Source of the DNA: Acinetobacter haemolyticus CIP 64.3 = MTCC 9819
GTDB lineage: Bacteria; Pseudomonadota; Gammaproteobacteria; Pseudomonadales; Moraxellaceae
Direction of reading: 5' to 3'
Assembly: GCF_000369065.1 (NCBI RefSeq)
Contig: NZ_KB849804.1
Span: 49,088-113,087 of the forward strand
Length of the DNA: 64,000 bases
The notes below the pieces were generated by a model. That model was not told the DNA's origin. It saw only the letters and a list, made by a program, of their open reading frames with translations, and searched no databases. This document shows positions 1-7,604 of this stretch, piece after piece. Position 1 is the first letter of the stretch; each line of letters begins with the position of its first letter. The translations under genes were made by a program, and so were the position numbers.

Positions 1-1
1 T

Positions 2-2485
2 ATTCCTAAAGTGGCACAGAGTTATGTGAATACTGAGAGCCCTATTGTATTGTGGCTTGTACCAACAGATATGATTCGACAGCAAACTCTTGCTGCACTT
101 GCTAATGTAAATCACCCCTATAGACAAGCCTTACAAAGCTATTATGGCGATCGCATCAAAATATGTGACATTGAAGGGCTTCAATCGCTCAACAAGCATG
201 ATGTTGGACGGTCATGTATTGTCATTGTGACCACTATTCAGATCTTTAATATTGATAAAGAAAAGACCTATCAGCGCAATGCCTATGCTTTTGATGAATC
301 CTTGAGTGAACACTTTACTCAATTGACTCCACACCAAGCCGAAAGTATGGATAAAGTAACGGCTGATACTTTGCAGTATCAACCATTCCTAACTGAAAAA
401 GATATTGGTCGAGTGAAGCATTCGTTGGTCAATTTCTTTAACTTGCATAGACCAATTATTGTTGTGGATGAAGCGCATAAAAACCGTGGTGGAAAAACAT
501 TCTTTCCAACCTTGAAGCGTCTCAACCCAAGTTGCTTGGTAGAGCTGACAGCAACACCAAAAGACAATAATGTTCTTTACTCGGTTTCTGCTGCACAGTT
601 AAAAGTTGATCACATGATTAAGCTGCCAGTCGTACTGACTGAACATCCAAATAGTTGGCAAGATTGTATTAGTGATGCGCTGATTCAACGACAAAACTTA
701 GAAGTGCTTGCACAAAGTGAAAAAGAATATATTCGCCCAATATTATTGATTCAAGCCCAAGATAAAAATGGTGAAGCGAATGTAGAAGCTGTTAAACAGC
801 ATTTGTTAAGCGAATATGAAAATATAACTGAAGACTGGATTGCGATCTCTACAGGACAAACCAAAGAGCTTGAAGATGAAAATCTCTTTAGTCCTCAAAG
901 TAAAGTCAAAATAGTGATTACAGTCGAAGCACTGAAAGAAGGTTGGGATTGCTCATTTGCCTATGTACTTGCGAGTTTGCAAAATATCAACTCTGCAACT
1001 GATGTAGAGCAGTTGTTAGGACGTGTATTACGTATGCCTTATGCGAAACTACGTAAGAATGACGAACTCAATAAAGCATATGCACACGTTGTATCAAGTT
1101 CAATCGCTCAAGCCACTATGCTTCTTAAAGACCGTATGGTGCAGAATATGGGCTTCGATAAGTGGGAAGCTGAAGCCTCGATTGTGGCAAATCCACAACC
1201 TGAGTTAGATCTAGGTACTACATGTCAAGCGACTACTCAACCAAAGACTCCTGAAGTCATGGTCTCTATTCCATTTGTGGTTACACCTGAACTTATTCCA
1301 ACTAATTTGCAACCAGCGATTCAAACGAGAGAAAATAGCCAAGGTACGTCCTTGATTATTCATAAAGGGACGACTGACGAAGAGTTTGATCAAATTGAAC
1401 AAGCTGTAATTGAAAAAGCAACACCAAAACAAAAGACTCAAATACAAGAAGTATTCAAAGAAGCTCGTGCTGAGCGACAAGCACATCAAGCACCTGAAAA
1501 TTGGAATGCAACATTTGTGCTTATTCCGCAGCTAGGTTTATTCGTTGATGGTGAATGGCAAGTTGCAGACAAAGAAACAATAGAAGATTCGGTTGAATGG
1601 AATCTATTAGATTATCCAGTTCAATTGGAAGGTTTTAACATACGTGAAACTGTGAATAGCTTTGCGATTGATCTAAATCTTGAAAAAGAGCAGTTGAGTT
1701 ATGAATTACTCAATAGCCAACAGATCCAATTTAACGATATGCCAACACCAATCACCGAAAATGATTTGTTGAATTGGTTAGATCGAAAAACAAGAAGAGC
1801 AGGATTAACGCAAATCCAGCTCAGAGCGTATTTAACCAAGCTGATTAGTCACTTGTTGAATGAGCGTAGATTTACACTGACGCAACTACATCGTGCTCAA
1901 TTCCAATTGTCACTAGCTGTTTCTCGTGAGCTTGATCGACTCTTTGAATTTGCTCGTAAACAAGCATTCCAAAGTGATTTGTTTGCGGAGTTGAAGGTAG
2001 CAGAAGAATCAAAACTAGAAAATAGTTTTGAGTTTAAGCGTGGAATCTACCCAGTCAGAAAGCCTTATCGTGGTAGCTATAAGTTTAAAAAGCATTTCTA
2101 TGCTCAGATTGATGATTTAAAAGAAAAGACAGAATCAGGAAAGATTTCTGAAGAGTTTAAATGTGCTCAGCTCTTGGACATGCATCCTAAAGTAAAATAT
2201 TGGATACGTAATATTCCTAAGCAACCACATACTTCATTCTGGTTACCAACTGAGAAAGATTACTTTTATCCTGATTTTATTGCAGAGCTAGTCGATGGTT
2301 CAATTTTTGTTTTGGAGTATAAGGGCGGACATTTAGATACAGCTGATGATGCTCGAATCAAGAATGCTATTGGTAAGCAATGGGCTAAAGATAGTCATGG
2401 AAAACGACTCTTCTTAATGGCTAAAAATCAGGATGAAGTTGGACGTAGTTTGGAAGAGCAGATAAATCAAGCTTTAACCAATTAA
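2..2485 (+). CDS. Type III restriction-like DEAH helicase/nuclease subunit, 5' end outside window
   Basis: The reading frame is open to the first base, so this is the 3' part of a longer gene; the GTG at 11 is an internal valine. Visible parts are a helicase core with DEAH (about residues 153-156 counted from 11), a motif III-like TATP, a C-terminal helicase lobe with an arginine-finger segment (QLLGRVLRMP), and a C-terminal PD-(D/E)xK-type nuclease with PDF near residue 754 and LEYKGG near 770. The Walker A motif must lie upstream. This architecture is that of Res subunits of type III restriction enzymes or related helicase-nuclease defence proteins. A matching Mod methylase is not in the window, so solitary defence helicase remains possible. 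Confidence 0.75.
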   Translation: MPKVAQSYVNTESPIVLWLVPTDMIRQQTLAALANVNHPYRQALQSYYGDRIKICDIEGLQSLNKHDVGRSCIVIVTTIQIFNIDKEKTYQRNAYAFDESLSEHFTQLTPHQAESMDKVTADTLQYQPFLTEKDIGRVKHSLVNFFNLHRPIIVVDEAHKNRGGKTFFPTLKRLNPSCLVELTATPKDNNVLYSVSAAQLKVDHMIKLPVVLTEHPNSWQDCISDALIQRQNLEVLAQSEKEYIRPILLIQAQDKNGEANVEAVKQHLLSEYENITEDWIAISTGQTKELEDENLFSPQSKVKIVITVEALKEGWDCSFAYVLASLQNINSATDVEQLLGRVLRMPYAKLRKNDELNKAYAHVVSSSIAQATMLLKDRMVQNMGFDKWEAEASIVANPQPELDLGTTCQATTQPKTPEVMVSIPFVVTPELIPTNLQPAIQTRENSQGTSLIIHKGTTDEEFDQIEQAVIEKATPKQKTQIQEVFKEARAERQAHQAPENWNATFVLIPQLGLFVDGEWQVADKETIEDSVEWNLLDYPVQLEGFNIRETVNSFAIDLNLEKEQLSYELLNSQQIQFNDMPTPITENDLLNWLDRKTRRAGLTQIQLRAYLTKLISHLLNERRFTLTQLHRAQFQLSLAVSRELDRLFEFARKQAFQSDLFAELKVAEESKLENSFEFKRGIYPVRKPYRGSYKFKKHFYAQIDDLKEKTESGKISEEFKCAQLLDMHPKVKYWIRNIPKQPHTSFWLPTEKDYFYPDFIAELVDGSIFVLEYKGGHLDTADDARIKNAIGKQWAKDSHGKRLFLMAKNQDEVGRSLEEQINQALTN

Positions 2486-2500
2486 TTTATTGGTTATTAG

Positions 2501-2522
2501 AAAAGCACCTTAAGGTGCTTTT
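2501..2522. terminator. Bidirectional hairpin terminator
   Basis: A perfect 22-bp palindrome with GCACC/GGTGC core and A/T-rich flanks (A4 on one side, T4 on the other) sits between the convergent helicase gene and the next minus-strand gene. It contains the stop codon of the latter. Confidence 0.75.
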
Positions 2523-3331
2523 CTTAATTCGTCGAGCTTAAAATTTAAATATGATTTAGCACAATTAATAAACATCTCTTTTGCTTCATTAATTTCCATT
2601 TTAGGTCCAGTATTTGGCATTAACGAATCTTTTTTAAATCCGTGACGAGCATCAATTCCTACCATGCTGAAATCATTAGCTGGATTGGTAAATCTAGTTT
2701 TGTCAGCTTTGCTATAAGGTATTTTCCAACCTGTATCATGATGAGCTTCAATAGTCATAAATGTTTCCATTATTTTATATAGACTCATCCACGTTAATGG
2801 TTCGGAAAAATATTTCAAAATCAAATAAACTCCAATATGTGTTTGTGCTATGTAAAAGGAACTAGCAAATACATTAGCCTTAGCACTTTCTTTATAATCT
2901 CTTCTCTCTGTAAAAGTTAAATTACTATTTAGATTACTTCCTAATCTTTGGTAGAAACCTAACAAAATTTTAATATTGTGATTCATTTGATATGTTGGAT
3001 ATTCAAGAGGCTGTCCTTCTATTTTCATTTTTTCCAACCGAACAAATCTCTGTTCATTTTCACCAAAAAAAATCGTTACCAGCCCTCTCAAAAGACTTAT
3101 AAGTTCTAATCCAATTGCCCAAGCTTCATCATGGTTTGTGATGCTATTACAATGAAATGTATTGAATCTATGATCATCAGAATGACAATCATGGTAAGAT
3201 GGTTCTGTATAAATGTTTAAATCTTTTAAAGCTATTCCACCAACGTTATATGAACTAAAAAGTTGTAATTCAGGTAAATAATATTCGTATTTATTTCTGA
3301 TCGGGTAGGAAGTAAAAGATAAATTAGTCAT
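2510..3331 (-). CDS. Hypothetical island protein, possible HEPN-like C-terminus
   Basis: I do not recognise this protein of about 273 aa with confidence. The frame could start at a TTG at 3382, but that lies inside the upstream terminator stem, so the ATG at 3331 (MTNLSFTSYP) is the better start. The C-terminal third contains a segment with DARHG about 40 residues from the end, followed by a leucine/alanine helix. That resembles the R-H tail of some HEPN-type proteins, but I infer this only from the look of the motif. The gene lies downstream of an XRE-ImmA gene, from which it is separated by a strong hairpin. Its setting suggests accessory or defence cargo. Confidence 0.55.
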   Translation of the reverse strand: MTNLSFTSYPIRNKYEYYLPELQLFSSYNVGGIALKDLNIYTEPSYHDCHSDDHRFNTFHCNSITNHDEAWAIGLELISLLRGLVTIFFGENEQRFVRLEKMKIEGQPLEYPTYQMNHNIKILLGFYQRLGSNLNSNLTFTERRDYKESAKANVFASSFYIAQTHIGVYLILKYFSEPLTWMSLYKIMETFMTIEAHHDTGWKIPYSKADKTRFTNPANDFSMVGIDARHGFKKDSLMPNTGPKMEINEAKEMFINCAKSYLNFKLDELRKAP

Positions 3332-3350
3332 AGTTTCTATTTTTCCAAAG

Positions 3351-3382
3351 TTGAAGAAAGCACCTTTAGGTGCTTTCTTCAA
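3351..3382. terminator. Strong 15-bp-stem hairpin terminator
   Basis: TTGAAGAAAGCACCT at 3351-3365 pairs perfectly with 3368-3382. The stop codon of the XRE-ImmA gene (3366-3368) lies in and next to the loop. The core GCACCT/AGGTGC is shared with the terminator at 2501-2522, so the two hairpins bracket the hypothetical gene. Confidence 0.75.
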
Positions 3383-4466
3383 CGATTTTTAATGTACTAG
3401 GTTTTCTAGGAATACTCATGCCAACTAAGTTTTCTAAAAAATCGACATTTATATTCAAAGAGTTTGCAACATCTTCAGCAAAAATTCTCTTTTTGGAGAG
3501 TGCAGAGAAACAAACTTTTAGTAATTCAGGTTTTTCACTTGGAATTAAATGATCTTCTTTTTCAGTAAGACCTTCACCTGTTTTTTTCAAGTAGATAACA
3601 CCACTAGTATATTGTTCGGGAGTTAATAAACCTAATTGTCTAGCACGATACAAAATTGCAGCTTTACTAACTTTCCAAGTTTGCTTAAATTCACTTAATT
3701 TAGACCAGTTATAACGTCCATTTTTATGCCAAGTGTGGAAGTGCGTACGCATCATCACCTGTGGAATTAATAAAGCAGATGCAAAATGGTTAGCTTGTGA
3801 CTCTGTTAGTCTATCACCGGTAACAAGTCCATCATGAAGTACAAGATGGCCAAGTTCATGAGCTAAGTCAAAACGTTGACGACATACACTTTCTTTTGCT
3901 TCATTGCGTACAAAAATCGGGCGTTTTGTGGCAAGGGATAAAGCATCCACTTCTTTTGATATACTAGAGAAAGTGGTCACAATAATTCCATGTGTTTCAC
4001 AGAGTCGCACCATGCTACTAATAGGGCCTAAACCTAATCCCCATTTTTCACGACATTGCTCAGCTATAGATTCAATTGCTGGATTTTGATCAATTGGTTC
4101 GTCATATAAAGTATGAATATCATATTTAGGTAATCTGAGTTTTGAATCCAAATATTCAATTAATCGTTTTATGTATTCACCTCTTGCGATAACAATCTGC
4201 TTAAACGAAACTTTAGCGGTACGATTACTTCTAAAATGAATCTGATCTTCCTGTAAAACAGGTTTTAGCTGCATAAAAAAAGTCTGTGGCACATTAAAAA
4301 AGTGCGCCACTTTATCAATAAATTGATCATTGGGTATAGTTTGCCCAGTTTCAACTTTATGAAGATATTGACGTGTTAAATTTAGCTGGATACCTAAATC
4401 TTCTAGTGATAATTCATTGAATTGCCTTAAAAGTTTTAGTTCCAAGCCATTAAACTGTGTTGTCAT
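3366..4466 (-). CDS. XRE-family regulator fused to ImmA/IrrE metallopeptidase
   Basis: The protein has 366 aa. Residues about 5-60 form an XRE helix-turn-helix (ELSLEDLGIQLNLTRQYLHKVE). The middle and C-terminal part is an ImmA/IrrE zinc peptidase with the HELGH motif near residue 205 and a downstream ExxANHFASALLIP segment that supplies the third ligand. In this family the peptidase typically cleaves a partner repressor or toxin to release a stress response in mobile elements. It follows the IS-split gene by only 17 bp, so the two were probably one operon with the partner first. The stop codon lies within a terminator hairpin. Regulator/antitoxin of a mobile-element system is the most likely role. 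Confidence 0.85.
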   Translation of the reverse strand: MTTQFNGLELKLLRQFNELSLEDLGIQLNLTRQYLHKVETGQTIPNDQFIDKVAHFFNVPQTFFMQLKPVLQEDQIHFRSNRTAKVSFKQIVIARGEYIKRLIEYLDSKLRLPKYDIHTLYDEPIDQNPAIESIAEQCREKWGLGLGPISSMVRLCETHGIIVTTFSSISKEVDALSLATKRPIFVRNEAKESVCRQRFDLAHELGHLVLHDGLVTGDRLTESQANHFASALLIPQVMMRTHFHTWHKNGRYNWSKLSEFKQTWKVSKAAILYRARQLGLLTPEQYTSGVIYLKKTGEGLTEKEDHLIPSEKPELLKVCFSALSKKRIFAEDVANSLNINVDFLENLVGMSIPRKPSTLKIVEEST

Positions 4467-4483
4467 GTTTAGTCATCGTACAA

Positions 4484-4939
4484 TTAGTTATTTACAGCTA
4501 TGGAATCTTCATCATCTTTATCTTCGATATCAAGATCTTCGACCAATGGGGAGCCTAACTCGACAGATGCGGGGGTTTCTGGCTCAACCAAATGAATATG
4601 GTTGATATCAGTAATACTATTTGAATCCCAATATGCAACAACATCATTTGCTAAGTTATAGCCAGCAAATACAACAAGTGGTTCATCATCAAGAGTTTTA
4701 GGTTCATTTAGAATGAATCGCCAAAAATGTGGTTGGTGATCATCTAAAGGAAATAGGCTAAAACTTTGTATTTGTTGCATGAGGAATTTTTTCTTTTTAG
4801 GTTTTTCAAAATCATCTTTTAAAAAACGTATAGAGGCATTACCTATTTGAAAAATAAACTTTAATGAACCATTAGTTAAGTGAACATCTACCGGACATTG
4901 TTTTCTAACAATTAAATTTAAAAAGCGATTACGAGTTCT
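4484..4939 (-). pseudogene. 3' part of hypothetical gene split by IS3-family element
   Basis: An ATG-started ORF at 4780 (98 aa) is only the tail of this gene. Upstream of 4780 the frame stays open with coding-like residues (for example NRFLNLIVRKQCPVD) right up to the IS end at 4939. Deleting the IS and one copy of the TCT target repeat joins this frame exactly to the 5' part at 6214-6372. The C-terminus is very acidic (EDLDIEDKDDEDS). I do not recognise the family. It lies 17 bp upstream of the XRE-ImmA gene and is a candidate partner of it. Confidence 0.7.
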
Positions 4940-4981
4940 TGATGTGTGCTGAATTAGCAGGAGACTTTCACTTGGGAGATT

Positions 4982-5851
4982 CTAGGCAGCTAACCGATAA
5001 AAGTCTTCTGCCATTTGATTTGGTGTCTTAAAATCCAAGCCTTTTTGAATTCTTCGCTGATTATAAAATAACTCTATATATTTTGTAATATCCGCTTTGG
5101 CTTCTTCCCTTGTTTTGTAGTTGCGATGATGGACTAGTTCATTTTTGAGTATGCCCCAGAAACTCTCTATCGGTGCATTATCGAAGCAGTCGCCTTTTTT
5201 GCTCATTGAACCCTGAAAATCAAATTTCTCAAGTAAGTTTCGATATTCATTACTGCAATATTGGCTGCCTCTGTCTGAATGTACAATGAGATCTTTAGCA
5301 GGTTTCTGATTGCGAATAGCCATATTCAATGCATCACAAACAAGCTTGGCTGTCATGCGCTCATTTAAGCTATAGCCAACAACCTGTTTCGTGTAAAGAT
5401 CTTTGACAGCTGCCAAGTACAACCAGCCCTCAGCCGTCCAAATGTAGGTAATGTCACTCGACCACGCAAGATTAGGCTTCGTCATTGAAAACTGTTGCTT
5501 GAGTAAATTGTCATAAATAGAACGGTTGTGATCACTGTCCGTGGTTCTTTTGAAACGCTTATGGCGCTTACAATACAACTGATTTGATTTTTTTATTTGG
5601 CGCACAGCATACATACTTATTTTGATACTTTGCGCTTGTAAATGCTTGGTTAATCGAACATAGCCATAGCTTTGTTTGGTTTCTTCATGGGCTATTTTGA
5701 CCAAAATTGTCTGCTGATTTCGCTGAATTGATCTTTTACTCATGCCTCGCTTTAGCCAATCATAAAAGCGAGAAACGGATACACGAAGTAATCGAGCCAT
5801 TAAAATAATCGGAAATAAGTGGCTTTGCGATTTCATATAGGCGTACCTCAC
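4982..5851 (-). CDS. IS3-family transposase OrfB (DDE integrase domain)
   Basis: OrfB has 289 aa with an N-terminal HTH_21-type segment and an rve DDE core: SDITYIW (first D), HSDRGSQY (second D) and DNAPIESFWG (E). The GTG start at 5851 overlaps the OrfA stop as GTGA. As in other IS3 elements the active transposase should be an OrfAB fusion made by -1 slippage at the A6G run at 5881-5887 (read on the minus strand). After slippage the frame continues without a stop into this ORF. Confidence 0.9.
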   Translation of the reverse strand: MRYAYMKSQSHLFPIILMARLLRVSVSRFYDWLKRGMSKRSIQRNQQTILVKIAHEETKQSYGYVRLTKHLQAQSIKISMYAVRQIKKSNQLYCKRHKRFKRTTDSDHNRSIYDNLLKQQFSMTKPNLAWSSDITYIWTAEGWLYLAAVKDLYTKQVVGYSLNERMTAKLVCDALNMAIRNQKPAKDLIVHSDRGSQYCSNEYRNLLEKFDFQGSMSKKGDCFDNAPIESFWGILKNELVHHRNYKTREEAKADITKYIELFYNQRRIQKGLDFKTPNQMAEDFYRLAA

Positions 5852-6147
5852 TGACTTTCTTTGGCAAAGTACGCTGCTGCCTTTTTTAAAAATTCACGTT
5901 CCATTTCAGCTGTTTTGAGCTGTTGTTTAAGCTTCTTATTTTCTTCGAGTAAGGCGTTTAGATCGGGCGAATACTGTTTTGTGCCTGCTAAAGTTCCAGC
6001 CTTTGCTTTGTTATTCCAGTTCGAAAGGGTTTGCATTGAAATGCCAAGTTGTCTAGCGGATTCCGATACATTACCTTGGTTCTCTTCAATGGCTTTTATG
6101 GCTTCAGCTTTAAATTCTGCGGTGTAAGTCTTCTGTTTCTTGCTCAT
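5848..6147 (-). CDS. IS3-family OrfA (helix-turn-helix plus leucine zipper)
   Basis: OrfA has 99 aa. Residues about 5-50 form the IS3/IS911-type HTH (YTAEFKAEAIKAIEENQGN, then SARQLGI and LSNW), followed by a coiled coil (ALLEENKKLKQQLKTAEMEREFLKKA). The slippery heptamer A AAA AAG encodes the KK near the end. It binds the terminal repeats and forms the N-terminal part of the fused transposase. Confidence 0.9.
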   Translation of the reverse strand: MSKKQKTYTAEFKAEAIKAIEENQGNVSESARQLGISMQTLSNWNNKAKAGTLAGTKQYSPDLNALLEENKKLKQQLKTAEMEREFLKKAAAYFAKESQ

Positions 6148-6213
6148 GGTAAACTCCTAATGAGTATGTATAGTTTACCAAGTTAAACCCTCCTGTTTTT
6201 TAAGCACACATCA

Positions 6214-6372
6214 TCTATCGAAGATACTAGTTCCACGTCCATAGTTTGAGTCATCATCAGTACTCAATAGATAATTAATATCTCGATAGATGTCTAGCAT
6301 ATGCTTGGCGAAAAAACTTATAACTTCATCGGTTAATTGTGGTTCAAAAAGTGAAGGATGACGTAATTCCAT
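6214..6372 (-). pseudogene. 5' part of the hypothetical gene split by the IS3-family element
   Basis: From ATG 6372 the frame reads MELRHPSLFEPQLTDEV and continues to SIFDR at the IS junction, where the first IS bases give an immediate TGA stop. The frame also stays open upstream of 6372 (NISQFIADLF), so the true start may lie near 6430 with a weak start codon; no clear ribosome-binding site is visible for either choice. Joining with 4484-4939 gives one continuous acidic-tailed protein of about 200 aa. Confidence 0.65.
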
Positions 6373-6414
6373 AAATAAATCCGCGATAAATTGTGAAATG
6401 TTGGGGTAACTTAA

Positions 6415-6476
6415 ATTTATTGCTATAATTAAATTATGTCAACCAATATTTATTGCTATATATGTTTTTTGTCAAC
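6415..6476. repeat. Two 29-bp imperfect direct repeats, possible operator or recombinase site
   Basis: Two copies, 33 bp apart (6415-6443 and 6448-6476), share on the minus strand a GTTGACA start and a TATAGCAATAAAT end around a variable AT-rich centre. They lie between greB and the start of the IS-split gene. TTGACA and TATAGC are only about 9 bp apart within a unit, too close for a sigma-70 promoter. A regulator operator, for example for the XRE protein, or a recombinase arm site is more likely. Confidence 0.5.
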
Positions 6477-6522
6477 TAGGGTTAGTGTGAGTAGATAAAT
6501 CAGGAATTTCATTAAAAATTAT

Positions 6523-6996
6523 TTACTTAATATACGAAATATTGCAGATATACCAAGTTTTTTTTCCTGTAGGCGTATGTACTTGAATCTCATCATCTAC
6601 TGACTTCCCTAAACAAGCTTTTGCTATAGGAGCTTGAAGGGATATATAGTCTTTACGCCCATAAATTTCTTCATCACCAACTATACGAAATTTGATGGTT
6701 TCACCTACATCATTTTCTAATTCAACCCAAGCACCAAAATAAGCCTTTCCATCTTGTTCAGGGCTATATTCAACTTTATGTGCCACCTCAAAAAGCTTGG
6801 TTAAGTATCTAATTCTACGATCAATTTCACGTAACTTTCTTTTATTATAGATGTAATCAGCGTTTTCCGATCGATCGCCTAGACTGGCTGCCCAAGACAC
6901 AATTTTAGTAATTTCAGGACGTTCTTTACGAACTAAATCATTTAACTCATCTTGTAAACGTTGATAACCTTCAACCGTTAATAATTTACGATTCAA
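6523..6996 (-). CDS. greB: Transcript cleavage factor GreB carried by the island
   Basis: The protein has 157 aa and is complete: an N-terminal coiled coil (YQRLQDELNDLVRKERPEIT, then SENADYIYNKRKLREIDRR) and a C-terminal FKBP-like domain. GreB binds the RNA polymerase secondary channel and stimulates cleavage of backtracked RNA. Its ATG overlaps the stop of the third trio gene (ATGA at 6993-6996), so it is translationally coupled to the recombinase operon. It is a divergent relative of the chromosomal greB remnant at 11795-12112, and I infer that it replaces the function lost by integration. Confidence 0.88.
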   Translation of the reverse strand: MNRKLLTVEGYQRLQDELNDLVRKERPEITKIVSWAASLGDRSENADYIYNKRKLREIDRRIRYLTKLFEVAHKVEYSPEQDGKAYFGAWVELENDVGETIKFRIVGDEEIYGRKDYISLQAPIAKACLGKSVDDEIQVHTPTGKKTWYICNISYIK

Positions 6997-7604
6997 GACA
7001 AATACTCCAAAGCCTTGCGTAAGGCATCCAATGTTGACACTTTAAAAACAGGCTTATTTGACTCATCTACAAGCTCACCATAATGTGTAGGCTTTAAATT
7101 CCATTTTTTTTGGAAATCTGTAGACAATAAATATTGTAATGCCCGTACTTCTTGATCAGAAAGCTTAAAAGATTCATCGGGTATCATATTCTTATGATCA
7201 TAAATATCAATCCTTTGTTTAGGTGGAATGATTTCACGGATCATTTGTTGAGCTTCCTTTAACTCAGATGCCATAATACGGACAAGCAACTGATGTTTGG
7301 GGTTTTGAATTTCTTCAATCCACGCATTGTCTGTTTGAGATGGTTTAGACAATTTAGGTTTCTGTGATGAAGCATCTGCAAAACATTGAATCAATGCTCT
7401 ATATTTCTCACCTGTCTTATTCCTGATGCTTTGCGCTTTAGGAACACCTCTGTTAAATCCTAAATTAGCAATCGTACTTACAGAAAAATCCTGAATTCCA
7501 CGTTCCTGTTGCTCCATACATACTTCATAGATTGCATCGAGTGACTGTTGGATTTTAAGTGATGATCCATGTTTTAACTTATGTAATAACTCTTCAGGAT
7601 TCAC
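6993..7604 (-). CDS. gmtX: Third protein of recombinase trio (GmtX-like)
   Basis: The protein has 203 aa and no known catalytic motif. An N-terminal helical region with FSVSTIANLGFNRGVPKAQS, and the following KYRALIQCFA, resembles the small third protein that accompanies paired tyrosine recombinases and may bind DNA. Its start overlaps the end of the 922-aa recombinase by 11 bp and its stop overlaps the greB start. The gmtX symbol rests on operon position, size and overall look; no alignment was possible. Confidence 0.65.
   Translation of the reverse strand: MNPEELLHKLKHGSSLKIQQSLDAIYEVCMEQQERGIQDFSVSTIANLGFNRGVPKAQSIRNKTGEKYRALIQCFADASSQKPKLSKPSQTDNAWIEEIQNPKHQLLVRIMASELKEAQQMIREIIPPKQRIDIYDHKNMIPDESFKLSDQEVRALQYLLSTDFQKKWNLKPTHYGELVDESNKPVFKVSTLDALRKALEYLS

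Larger units (their letters stand above)
4940..6213 (-). mobile_element. IS3-family insertion sequence, intact, 1274 bp
   Basis: The ends carry imperfect inverted repeats of about 34 bp beginning TGATGTGTGCT (4940-4950 and, inverted, 6203-6213), with conserved inner blocks CAGGAG and ACTTGG. The direct repeat TCT flanks it at 4937-4939 and 6214-6216. It encodes OrfA and OrfB on the minus strand with a frameshift site between them. Because the host gene is restored in frame when the element is removed, the insertion is probably recent. Confidence 0.88.

Noticed and set aside
1211..1489. 92-aa minus-strand frame inside the helicase gene
   Set aside because: Low-complexity shadow of a well-conserved helicase/nuclease frame.
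6415..6476. Direct repeats read as a CRISPR array or as a promoter
   Set aside because: Only two units with a 4-bp gap and no spacers; TTGACA to TATAGC is about 9 bp, too short for sigma-70.
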